From the NCBI GenBank assembly GCA_009192285.1, contig WBVU01000019.1, forward strand, positions 558,001-622,000: a stretch of 64,000 bases of DNA. The letters run 5' to 3'. The notes below the pieces were generated by a model, which saw only the letters and a program-made list of their open reading frames with translations, was not told the origin of the DNA and did not search any database. The translations under genes and the position numbers were made by a program. The stretch is from Morchella semilibera (taxonomy: Eukaryota; Ascomycota; Pezizomycetes; Pezizales; Morchellaceae). Below are positions 37,094 to 48,683 of the stretch, piece by piece. Numbering within the stretch: the stretch's first letter is position 1; the number at the start of each line of letters is the position of its first letter.

Positions 37094-40000
37094 ACAGACC
37101 TGGTGTTCTTAGATTTTCTTTGCTTTTTCGTTGGAAGGCCGGTAAGAGTCTAAATATTTGTTTTGGAGCGTTCATGTATTGGTTTTTTTAGGGGGCGTGG
37201 GAAAAGGGGCGGGGTGGGGGGTGTTTTTGTGGGACTTCGAGGGGCTACACTTCTTATTCTTTGCCTTTCACAGCTGGTGATATTTCTTTTTTGAGCTGTA
37301 TATCTTGCGATTTGGGGACTTTGGCTTGCCGTTATGCGGTTTTATTTTTCTCTTTCTAGGAATTCTCTGTATTATATTTCCCCCATTCTAGGTCCTTTTC
37401 TTTACCTTCATGATATCTATTTCTACTTCTCTGTATCTATATTACTTTGCGCCCTTTTACAGCGCGCTGCGTTGGGTGTAACAGGACTCGGGGGTTAGTC
37501 TGTCTCAAGATTTCTTTTTGTTAATATGTAGCAATGAAGACATCTGGGGTCACATATGACGTTGTGTACCAAATCACCGTGGCTAATTTTAGGATTTTCT
37601 TTTTCGAGTGTGGGAGGGCACTGTTAGCATGGTGATCAGTGCTGGGAAAGGGTTTAAAACCTTCCTTGGCCGCAGGGACGCAGGATTTCCCCAAGGAAAT
37701 GAATTATGCATTGCATGTATGCACTATTATCTGGTGTATGTGCTCTAAAGTGTATCCTAACGTAGAATTACATAAGTGTGATATATATATATACATGTAT
37801 ATTTATATGTATATGCGTATACGTGACTACATGTCGATACATGTAAGTACATGTAAGGTACATGTATTTTGGTCTCCCTCTCCTTTAACCATAGAGGACC
37901 CTGGAGTAAGTACATGTAATTTATATAGGTACTTACATAGTACATTGTGTTTGAGTACGAAAGCAGCAATTTGATGTCGCGTGCAAGCGGCCTTTGCTCC
38001 TGATGCACGTATCGGAGCGACGTCAAAAAAAAGATCTCCAAACTGTATCACTCTAGCTAGTACAGTTGATTTGTCTGATCATGCCACATACCTGTAGTAT
38101 ATCTAGCTACATGCATACGTCGATGTTTTATATTATGCAATATAGCTGATACAGGCACGAGCCACCATTTGCAGCTCTGGCCGGCGGCGATGTAAAGTAG
38201 AGTAGGTACACCGTACTCCACTACCAGTGCACTGAAGCGCACAATAAAAATAGCAACTCTAGATCCTAGAAGAGGTGTCACTAGTGGTTACCTGCGGCGC
38301 ACACGTGATGCATGTTCCTGCGCAAGCGTAAGGCTGGGTAAAAGGGCCTGAATTCTGCCTAGTATGAGAGTGGAAGTCTTGCCGGACCTAAAGATGCAAC
38401 GATTGCCAGGGAACCCTCGCCTCTCTCCCACTCACGTAAAGCAGGCAGGGTCTCAGCCCACTTGGTGCCCCCACCCCCGCTTCAGTGCATAAAAATTGTA
38501 GCGCCTGTCACGATAAATTAGTCAGAGTCACAGGGATGATCATATATTTTCACACATCACGGCTGATAACTTAAGAGAGGGCGGTATGATGAGATGAGCT
38601 AGCTAGGGGTGCGGCCATCCCACTGCATCATTAAAATGGGGGGGGGGGGGCAAATTAGCCAGTACGGATCAAGTGGGCATCGATAATTTGTATATAAAGA
38701 CTAAAATGGGCGAGCTAAGCTGGGTTTAGTAAGCCCGAGATCGTAGTGCATGTGTGATCGCATGAATCTGTATAAGGCTTCTTGATTTGATAAGTACATA
38801 GAGGATTATGGTCGATAGGTCATGGCCATACATGGTAATGACGACGTTTAGGACCCAACACGCGAAAGCCTCGCTCTGTGAGGCCGAGGTATATACAGAG
38901 TCTGGTAGAATTATTGCGAAAGTCGACACTAAAAGAGTGGGTTAATTTCTTGGTCCGTGCTCACAGCAAAAGTCCTTTTAAGAGCCAATGGGACTATCGG
39001 GTCACGGAAAACCCACTTTCACAATAATTCTACCAGATTCTGTACATGTATAAGGTACATGTACTCTAGAGTAGCAGTCTAGAACATGCACACATCTAAC
39101 CAAGTGGGTATATGCAGCTAGCCGAGGATGCTGGTGAAGGTGGAGTCATGAAATATCACTCCCAGGCCCCCGAAACATTTGTTTACGCGGGTTCCTTATC
39201 AGCAATTACATACGAAAGATTTATGAAGCCAAGAAGTAGGCCGTTAGGGATTAACACAGGATAAAGACTCCCTCCTATACTGTCATGCATACATGTAACC
39301 CGTCATTATGCTGACATTTACGGTTTGGGAAACGTACACGTACATACATGTACTCACCATATGCTAGAAGCCCTAGAGTAACGTACTACATACACAAGGC
39401 GCCAGAGAACCTAGACCTCAGATAAAATGGAATAATACGTCAACTGAAACGAAGTAGTGCGAACCTTAGATAAAGTCTGGGGTTAAGTGGTCCCGTTATC
39501 TAAATTTCAAAGAAGGTTTCAAGGGCATAGTAGATATCTTGCAGTAGATCTGGATACCGGAGCATGCTGTGTAAATTTCGCTTAAAGAGGACTGTTTCCC
39601 GAACCTGCAGCTGATCGAGAAACTTAATTCATGTACCCGGTCTCGATATTATGTGTACAATTAATCGTTGATTTGGGTACTCATGCGTACCAATAATAAA
39701 TCCGATATCGTCATCTATGAATGTATATGAGAGCTCCATGCATGCTTGTTATCTGTTCGATTTATAGACAATTAGACTGTACTAGGAGAGGGGCGATGCC
39801 ACGCTAAAGATCCTGATTATAGGGCAATGGTAATTTTTATCAATAGTACATTCAGAAAAGAGTCTGGTGATTCGAGTGGGATATGATCGTACGGGTAATC
39901 TGACCAAAACTTATGTAGTCATATATTAGAGATAGGCAGTTACGCGTGACAATCAATCTGTGGGCGCAGTTATTGTATACGTATGACAGCATAGTATACT

Positions 40001-43000
40001 ATTAATTATACGTATTTTATATATCCCCTAGACTTGATCTTTGTGGTTGTATCTCACGCATAAGTAGGAGACGCATAAGAAAGTCCCTTACATGATAGCC
40101 AGCCAATGGAGCCTTGTCCCGAGTGATATTCTATGACCGAAAAGATTGATTGTGATATAGCCTTGAGCCTGGCCTCTTGTTTGTTGGCTTTTGATTTTAT
40201 TGCTCGTATGAGGCGGCTTAAGGCTCTTAGTTTGATATCTTGAGTAGGATTATGGGGCAGGATTATGGGTTCATATGGTAGTAATTATTATATATACGTA
40301 CTTAGGAAGTATATAAAGCTTGTTCCCCTACGGACCGCTTGATATTCACCTAGGAAGTGCTGGAAGCGGGCCTAAGCCATAGTAAGTAGAAAATGCACAA
40401 ATAACCCCCACAACCCTAGATGAGGTGGTTGAAGATATACTAATTGTATATCTTGGGACGAGGTTCCAAGTGATCGTGATATGGTCTAGTCAAGATAATT
40501 TACACCAATAGTGGGTTTTTTCTATCAGAGCTCATATCCTGACGGGCGGCAAAAGATCACGCCTAGAATCACCGACATACATGATCTATGTTCCTCGCCT
40601 AATCGGTTGATTTATTTGCTGATTCCTTTGCTTGATCCCTCTCCGGCTCCGATGTATTGCCCGTAAAGTTACGCAGACCGCGCGATCCTTTCCTAATGGT
40701 ATGATCCGTTTTTGGTATGCATAAGCTATATAGCACATTTCCTCTCCAAATCTAGGGGCTTCCCTTAGAAGGGCCATATTGGCATGATTTGTACAAAGTT
40801 GTTTGAGCACGTATGTATATAGAGCCTCCATAAAATGGATGCCGAGCCCTCGCAAACTCGGCAGGATGAGATATATATATTTGACTGTACCTCCACCGGA
40901 TAGGGCTCTCATGAGTTTATCGGGGCGATAAAGGGGGTTTTGTGTATAGGAACCAATGGGCCATCCTGCGTAGTTTAACGGTCAATTTATAATCCGGTGG
41001 CCAAGAGGGGTTGAGGTTCGGAAGGTTAGCTGCACGGGGCTTTGAGGGATCGCCATAAGTGCCCGTGCAACGACAACGTCATGCGCCAATACACCACCTA
41101 CACCTACATATAAACCCAGAGCTTCCGGATTTTTCTATCTTTATTAACGAGGGGCGAGGCTTTTTGGCCTAAAGGATCCCCCTCCCCTAGCCGTCATTAT
41201 CAGTCTCAGACTCTTTGGGATGTAACTGGACGATATCTTTAATTTGTCCTTTCAACTACAGTCTTTGAGTTCAGTCGACAATTGTAAAGAGCATGCTGCG
41301 GTCGAACATGTTTATAATGTTGTAAGCGGCCCCTTCTCCCGTTTCAACCCTCAAGCTAATGCCGTCGTTTGTTCTGATAGATAAACATCGTGTAGTTCCC
41401 GGTGCGATTTACTTCTCTAGGCCTGCTGAATAACTCTTGGAATTTCAAAGCTGTGATGTCACAGATTCTCGAGGCATCTTAAAACAGCTAAATTCTAAGG
41501 TCACAGTGAACCTAGCCGTTATCAAAGAATGGATCACCCATAGGATGGCGGATGAATATGATCATCATATAGTACTGTCATGCTATGGATAAACAGAACT
41601 ATTGTATTTTGGATAAACACGCCGACTTCGAGACGCCGCTCAAAAGCGTTAAGCTTTCACTTTCTGGGACACAAGGAGTCCTATTTTACACGGAGACAAC
41701 ATTCATTTGCGGATAGTCTCGATCCCCGGAAAAGACTATGTGCTCAATTGAAGAGCCTTTTCTATCCTAATTTGTCCCTGGTATCTTCAGGCGATAATGA
41801 CCCCAACGAACTAACAAGCTGGCAAACGATGAACTGCGTCCAATCGGAGAACCTGAGATCTACATGGTTAGGGTACATGACCCATCACTCGGCCGGCGCC
41901 AGCGAATTTTTTTATCCGTTCCGACCTGCCCATTTGGGGCTCAGACGCGCCTGTAACTTTCATGAGGTGTTTTATTCGATCCTACTAGCCCCGCTATAAG
42001 TTCCTAAAAGATGAAGTTAAGGGTTATCCACTTTCTCGACCTAACGCAACTAAGCAAATAGGTAATATGTATGTACCTACATGTATGTAGATTTTCGTTC
42101 GCTTGACAGGACAAGCAATCTTGGCGACGGCAACCCCGTGGGGAAAAAGTCGCTTACCATCTTAGGCCGAGGCTAGTAGAATACATGTGACGAATGTAGC
42201 GATTGCCAAGGCCCCCTTTTTACAACACCTAGAATTCCAAAGACCAGATATTCCCCAGAATGATCGTTCGCCACCCCCATGGATACTGTAGAGATTTGAA
42301 ATCATTGTTAAAAAAGTGTATGGAAGTGGGGAATGTCCGGTTGGATGCAGGCCGGGTTGGGAGGCAAATTTAAAGTCTCAAGCTGTGACAGCTAACATAC
42401 CTATCACTGATGAGCTTACAGTTCAGCTCAGGATAAGGCCCCGAGCCCCTTTGGCATTAAAATCCCCTTAGCTAGGTACCCGAAACAACACCAGGTACCA
42501 GCTCCTTGGCTTATTCTGTCGTCTCCTTCGATTCGGAGAGATCGCAAATGGAGAAATGACCGAGGATGATTGGCCAATTAATGATAAACTGTAAGAGGAC
42601 CCGTGGCATCCGAGTGGGTTATTAAAAAAAGCAAGACAATTTTCCGGTCATATGGATCCAATCTGAAACTACCCACAGCCTGCAGCGTTAATTATTTTCT
42701 ACCTTTGGTTCGGTTTTCGTTTGTTTGTATTTGTGCAACACCCAATATCAAGTTATATCCAATGTTCACATGCATGGGAAGCTTGGAACTGCACAAAGTC
42801 TCTTCTCGTGTGCAGATCACCCCTCGTATTATTCTTTCGAACAACACCTACCTATCCCTTTAGACAACATGTGATGCCGAATTTTGAGAGATTGAACTGT
42901 AAAGTGTATAGAGTTTAGTGGAACAGGAATAAGACTGGGGTCATATAGCTGCTATTTGTTGAGTAGTGTATTGGTATTTTCTCCTCTGGGAATGCCCCCA

Positions 43001-43227
43001 AGGTCAAATAAATATTAAATGTAAAGATGGCCAGTCACCCACATAATGCCAATACCAGCTAGCTAAAGTTCTGTGTACCCCACCTTAAATGCTGTCCAAA
43101 TGTCTATTTATCAAGCTCCCTTCCCCGGAATGTACAGGGCAAGGGAGAAGCGAAGTATTGCACAGCTAACCTACATCTCGTCCTCTTCACAACAATACAC
43201 ACCCTTTTCGGGACTGACTCTTGGAAC
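37094..43227. other. 6.1-kb gene-free spacer
   Basis: The first 400 bases are T-rich and probably include the 3' UTR of the RING-PH-VWA gene. Beyond that I see no supported gene. The frames at 40586-40912 (minus) and 41580-41999 (plus) have no family signature. The region holds about ten TACATGTA copies (a cluster of five near 37790-37920), the inverted-repeat element 38894-39044 and a G13 run at 38638-38650. Confidence 0.5.
38894..39044. mobile_element. 151-bp inverted-repeat (MITE-like) element
   Basis: The left end TACAGAGTCTGGTAGAATT and the reverse complement of the right end TACAGAATCTGGTAGAATT continue through ATTG(C/T)GAAAGT, an inverted repeat of about 30 bp. Both ends are TA. A second, single end of this family lies at about 25484-25510. 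Confidence 0.7.
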
Positions 43228-44365
43228 ATGGATACCATTTCGAACAAAGGTACCAGTGGTGAGCATGTCGAGGCCGCACCTGTACAGAGCAGAGGCAAGT
43301 TTGCCAGGCACTGCAGGCAGCGTTGGTGGATCTATTTGATAGCCTTTTGCTTGTTTGTTTTGGTTATCATGATAATTATGTGAATACCCCTTCAGACTAT
43401 ATCTACTTTAGATTGGTATTTCACTAATCTATCAAATAGTGTTTACGCCATCCTCCCAGCTGTTGCTCAAAAGGAACTTGACAAAACATATCTTACTCTC
43501 CACAGCATGGAGATCCGGGACCCTACCCCCACTTCATTCTCGCTATCGATCAATTCAACCATATCAGGGGCATCTGGGATCGCAAGTCATGCTAAATTGG
43601 ATCCTATGGAAGTCAGATTCTACCTTCCGGACCAAGAGGACCCCTTCGTCTCGCTTCCGCTGCCTGCGATCAGTGGTGGTGGTGACATCCCAGTTATCGT
43701 CCAGAATGTACACACTGAGATTGCCAATATGACTCAGTTTGGAGGGTTTGCTGGGGCGTTACTTAGTAGTAGGGAGTTGGAATTTGATATCAAAGGACGA
43801 ACTACAATTCACGTAGGGAAGCTTCACACCAAGGTTAACTACAATGAGGTCGTTGAGATGAAAGGTTTGCCAATCCTGGTGTACAAGTGAAATCGACGAC
43901 TAGCTTATTCTTTGACAATAGGTTTTAACAAGCTCGAGGGAATGGAGATCCAAAGCTACAGCATCATCAGCAACGACTCTGATGCCAACCTCGGCGGGAG
44001 GGTGTTTATTCCTAACCCGACAGTTGCAACAATTGAGATGGTAACTATCTTAATACTTTCATCTAGAAACTCAAACTAATAAATTGCATTAGGGGAACGT
44101 GCACATTTTACTATCACTCAACGGTCAGGCACTCGGCTCCGGTGTGATTCCTAACCTCACAATTTCACCCGGTGATCGCCAGTATGATTTCAGAGCCAAC
44201 TTTACTGAGGAGGCCATGAGGTCACTTATTGGAGTTATTGTGACCGGTAACGCTGCAGTGAATGTGGCGGGCAACGGAACGGAAGTTGGTGGTGTTAATA
44301 TTCCTTGGCTTACAGCCCCTCTGGGTGCCTTGAATGTTACTGTGCCCATAGTCACTTCTTCATAG
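43228..44365 (+). CDS. DUF3712-domain membrane-anchored protein
   Basis: A protein of 322 residues from four exons (43228-43379, 43440-43864, 43922-44040, 44093-44365), with every phase closing. A short basic cytosolic N-terminus leads to one hydrophobic helix (WWIYLIAFCLFVLVIMI, about residues 35-55) that would act as a signal anchor. The rest is a beta-rich lumenal or extracellular part with the family features LHSMEIRDPTPTSFSLSIN, KVNYNEVVEMKGFNKLEGM and IPNPTVATIEMGN. These DUF3712 proteins are common in filamentous fungi and resemble LEA-like/vacuolar membrane proteins; their biochemical role is unknown to me. The second intron starts at GTTTGC inside MKG|F; a later GTGTAC would leave the frame wrong, which fixes the junction. 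The reading frame is undamaged. Confidence 0.85.
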
Positions 44366-45328
44366 GTCCCGATCGCGTGGGTTTCGGGTTTGGTAAAGGT
44401 TTATGTTTATTTATGAAAATGATAGAAAATAAGGCGGTTAATGAGGGTGGAAATCCAAAGGGCTTGTGTTAAATAATATGTGCTTCTCTTTATATATTAA
44501 ACTTTTATATTTTGTTAGGGGCAGCCCCTACCACTTACGGGAATGAGATGTATGTAGATCTTACAGCTATAGCTATTGCACCCAGAAATTTACAGCAATT
44601 TATAAAGAGAACTACCACATTTAAATTTACATCCATGTAAATCGTATCTATGTATCTTTTGATGCGAGTGACGTACGTGAAACTAACTGTCCCTGCGAAC
44701 AAAGAGAGAATCAATTTTATATTAAGTGATGCATTCGGCCAATAATGGTATGAATATGCTCGAGGCTACAAGGAAAAGGGAAATACAATGAAAAAATCTA
44801 TTTGTGATCACAATAAGCATGTTGATATTCTTACAGCTAGGCTATGAGTGGTTTGATGAGTGGGGGGCATTGGGTTAAGCTAACGTTTTGAAGCTTCACT
44901 TATACTCACTCCCCTAGAATTAAAATGCAGCTTATTTAATCTTTTATACTTTCATCTAGTTTTAAAATGATGCTTGATCGGGACTGAACGGTATCATTCC
45001 AACCTGTATCATATATGGGCATAAGCTGTAAATGACTGATAAATATAGTAACTCTATATAGTACAGTAATTACTGTATACGTAAGGGACGTCTTAACCAT
45101 GCTCGAAATGAACGTCGAACCTATATACATGCATTTACAAATGGGAAGTTATATACTTCAACGAATTAAGTAATATAGTCTATTCTATGCTGTTGGATAT
45201 AAGTTACTTAAATAGGTGTCAGCACATTCAAAGTACCCAAAGCAGCCAATACTGAATTCCGGATTAAGAAGGGCAGACTGCACACACTATCACGGCTTAC
45301 CATTGTAAACGAGAAACATGTTGATCGA
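44366..45328. other. intergenic region (convergent genes)
   Basis: AT-rich spacer between two converging genes. I see no gene, repeat or RNA signal. The 3' UTRs of the DUF3712 gene and the SET-domain gene are expected at its two sides. Confidence 0.5.
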
Positions 45329-46005
45329 TCAATCTTCCTCAGGGCCTTCGCAAATCTTGCACGTACACCAGAAACCGTAGTTCTCCAACAGGGCCTCCCT
45401 CCTGTTTTTTGTACCCATCCTCCAGTCTGGTCTATAGCAATGTGTAATTTCTTCACCGACCTTTTTCATGACTCCTGTTAGTTTCCATCCAGACGCTCTT
45501 GCATCACCGCAAGCACACTCCAGTAATAATCTCTCAAAAGCACCAATTATCGAGCAAAAAGTTTCTTGCCCACCTCAATATCATTGTCAGTCCAAAATCT
45601 CATCATTCTTTCCTCCTCGCTCCACTCCCAGTGAGCATTCTCTCCTCCCAGGCAGGAATGGTTCAGGCGACTGGAGATCTGGAAAATTCCATTTATCACG
45701 CCTTGGTCATCAAGGACGAAAGTATTCGTTTTCCATATGCCAAGAACCGCAATATCCTCCGTGAGAGCTGTATCGGGAGCTGGCTGGGAGTTACATAGAC
45801 TCAGGTAGGCAGTTTTTTGCTCTGCTGATAGTTGCGAGAATGCATGGTTTAGCGATAGGATCTTTGCGGTTGCTTCCGCGTCTTGGACGGTGATTATTGG
45901 CGGTTCTTCGAAGAGTGAGGTGCCGGCGGGAATAAACCGTACGGCGAACATGGATTGGCCCTTATTAGGGACATCAAGGATCACGAAAGGGGATTCAGTA
46001 GTCAT
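45329..46005 (-). CDS. small SET-domain protein
   Basis: Two exons, 46005-45574 and 45460-45329, give 187 residues. The intron starts at GTGGGC after DNDIE and ends at the AG just before GTCGGTGAAG, restoring DIEVGEEITHCY. SET landmarks are the start-of-domain motif NKGQSMFAVRFIPAGTSLF, the cofactor-site RLNHSC, GEEITHCY and a post-SET-like WCTCKICEG at the C-terminus. SET domains transfer methyl groups from S-adenosylmethionine to lysines; the substrate here is unknown. The protein is much shorter than SMYD or Set5-type proteins and has no MYND finger. A 5' UTR intron is possible (see the feature at 46163-46274). The start ATG at 46005 begins the domain directly; an upstream coding exon cannot be joined in frame. 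Confidence 0.8.
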
Positions 46006-46162
46006 TTTGGTCGATGTAAGGAGTAAAGAAATGAATCAAAGGGAACCTTAGTGTTAAAGAAAATAAAGTTGAGAAAATGACAAACTTCTTGGAACTGAAA
46101 GAGTCAGTAAAAGGGTAAAAGGGTAAAATCAGGGGGAGAGGAGGAAATTGATTAAGTACTTA

Positions 46163-46274
46163 CTAGCAGAAGTCTCAAGGCACATCTGACCCCGCGCGAC
46201 GGAAGAGAATTCGCCACAGGCAGCTTCACGATGCTGGCTGGCGTTGCCGCCCCGGCTTTTTGCGGGTTGGTTCA
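46163..46274 (-). other. possible upstream exon or leader ORF of the SET-domain gene
   Basis: On the minus strand an ATG opens MNQPAKSRGGNASQHR and runs open up to a GTAAGT donor. A branch-like TTACTGAC and a CTTTCAG acceptor lie downstream, before the SET start codon. The frame across this junction meets a stop, so it is better read as a leader intron with a short upstream frame than as coding sequence. Confidence 0.3.
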
Positions 46275-47663
46275 TGGCATGCACTTCCCATATTTGGCCT
46301 GTTCCTCTCTAGCTCTACCTACGGAACAGATAGGTAGATAGGTAACTATACGATAGAGAAAAAAGTGTGGCAGTCATGATCGAGCTGTATTTTATCTGCT
46401 CCACTATTTGTCCATCTTACGGTTTGTTGTGGTGCATCCTCTAAATGGTGTAAAGTTAAGAGTTTCATTAAAAGAGGGTTAGGTGAGTTCAGAGCCCTAA
46501 GAAACTTTATGGTGTTTCAGGATGGTTTTCTTGCTTTTAGCCAAGTCTGGTTAATCATGGTGAAAATCGAGTGAGTTTCTATGGTCCAGTAGATACATAT
46601 GTCCTTAGTTGTATGTGTAGTTTGAGACTTAGATTTCTATAGTATTTTATGCGTGCTTGTGTGGGTCCGCTTTCAATATCATATTTTGACTTACAATACT
46701 TCCTGTTAAGACATATATACTTAGTTAGTTCGCATTTAACGTCGGTATTATATTAGTAACGAAGAATTCTCTCCGCTAGTATAGTTAATAACATCGACCC
46801 TCTCGTTATCCAAAGACTAATACCTGCTATCTCTTCAACCATTGTTTTCAATCGTTAAGGGAGGGGCCTAGTAAACCCTAGTGAGATACTATTGAATTTG
46901 GTTTACAGCTAAGGTCGGTATCGATCGAGTGATAAAACATGAAGGAATAAGACTTGGCATATCTCAGAGTATTGAATACTTCATACATATACATGCATGC
47001 AGCCCGTAGGCTATATATGGCAAAAATTTTCCTCCCACTTCACCGGAGGCAGGGTAAGGCTTCTCAGAGTACACAGTACTACGTACTACATGCATGGATA
47101 TATCGAAATGCTCTATAGCAGTCTTCGTGAATCTACTTCGTTGATATTAAAAAACTTACATAGGTATATATATACATGTATATATACGTACATGTAGCCA
47201 TGATGCCAAGTACCGCCGCGTGAGAAAAAACGCCTGGACATGACAAAAAGGTGAAAAGAAAAAATAACGAGAAGTACTTTAAATACAAAATAATAAAGAG
47301 AGACTAGTAGTTAGATAGCATAGCTTCTAAAGTGCATTTACCACCTTGTATGGCTCCGATCCTCTTATAATTAATTGTTCTTTACTACTGCCGCCATTCT
47401 CTTTGGTATTTTATTCTAATATGGCCTCCCCCACTTAATATATTCCTACCTATGGGAATCAAAGATCTTCAATAATCTCGATCCCCCCATTCAGACTAGT
47501 AACCTCTCTTTAGTTGCTGGACTTTTCATAGGGCATGGTTGTTGAATACTAATTTGCGGTTTCTTCAGTTTTCCCACGCGGGTGTACATGTGATATCTGC
47601 CTGTATCCACACTATGTAGACCACATATGTGTACCTGCGCCGAGAATGCCCTCTTCCGAGTAT

Positions 47664-48398
47664 CTTATCATCTATGCGGTCTATTTTGTAGCATTTTAGT
47701 GATAATCTTATCAACCTACATCACCAAGGCGGTAGATTTTGGTTAATTAGATAAGATGCTTGCTACAGGTGCACAGCGTGGTCTACTAAGCAGCTGCAGA
47801 TTAATATCCCTTCGAATAACTTAGCATGTTATCTCCTTTCAAATAATAGGATTTTTTGGATTTTCTGGTGCCTGAATTTCTGACCAAATCACGTAATTTA
47901 TATAGTTAGCTCTATCGATCGATACCTCAATCGGCCCCCCAGATAGGATTGTGGTCCGGAATGATTACCGAGAGTGCCCCACTTGTTTTAATAGTTGCCT
48001 TATGATTATAGCAATTTATAGCTATACGTACAGTACCAAAAAGAGGGGTGGGATCACTACGGTATTCCCGTTGATACGCTAGAAATGCGGTAAGAATACG
48101 GTATTTGTACAGTACACTTCCTCTAATGCCGGTTTAATTCGGTATTTGTCATTAAATTCCGTAGTGATTTCACCCCATTTTTTCATACTGTATATATCGA
48201 CAGCGACTTTCGTGATTTCACTACAAATCACGCCAACCAGATCCCTGCACTAGCGGCCCGCAGATTTTGCACCTTCCCCAAGGAACCGCATCACCATACA
48301 ACTGCTTGATGACACCATCCAGTCAATGCGAAGATCTTGCAGAATATGGAGGGAGAGCCTTCAATCTACTATCTGTGTATGTTGTTGCTGTTGATAAG
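47664..48398. promoter_or_regulatory. GATA-factor sites upstream of the Dal5-type permease
   Basis: TGATAAG occurs at 48392-48398 and, in reverse, at 47664-47670 and 47707-47713; AGATAAG occurs at 47749-47755. Fungal GATA factors (AreA/Nit2, Gat1) bind HGATAR sites and turn on genes for poor nitrogen sources such as allantoate. The sites fit the gene downstream; occupancy is inference. Confidence 0.4.
48029..48192. mobile_element. 164-bp inverted-repeat (MITE-like) element
   Basis: The left end TACAGTACCAAAAAGAGGGG and the right end CCCATTTTTTCATACTGTA are reverse complements, followed inward by GGATCACTACGGTAT / CCGTAGTGATTTCA. The terminal 14 bases equal those of family A, but the inner part differs, so it is a sister family. 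The ends are TA. Confidence 0.65.
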
Positions 48399-48683
48399 GC
48401 GGGAAACTTTCGCTGGAAACAGACTAATACTGGTCAATGACGGAATTTCAGAGATAATAGTGTAGGGTTTGCGATGGGAGGGCTACCCCCTTAGGCTTGA
48501 ATACCGAGAACCAGGAACTAAAAAAATTTGATTGCAATAGTAGCAAGATCAATGTGAATATTTATACTCTTGCCGCTGCCCCGAGGGCGTTGCTGAGACC
48601 GATTCCAAAGCTGAGAAGCTGTTCTATGAGGATCTTGTTTAACCTACAGCTATCATTTTATTTGGTCTTTGTAAAGAGCAATC

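Larger units (their letters stand above)
46275..48683. other. intergenic region with GATA sites and one repeat element
   Basis: No gene is supported. It is the shared promoter region of the divergent SET-domain and permease genes. It holds an inverted-repeat element (48029-48192), two TACATGTA copies near 47180 and four GATAAG-type sites (47664, 47707, 47749, 48392). Confidence 0.5.
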
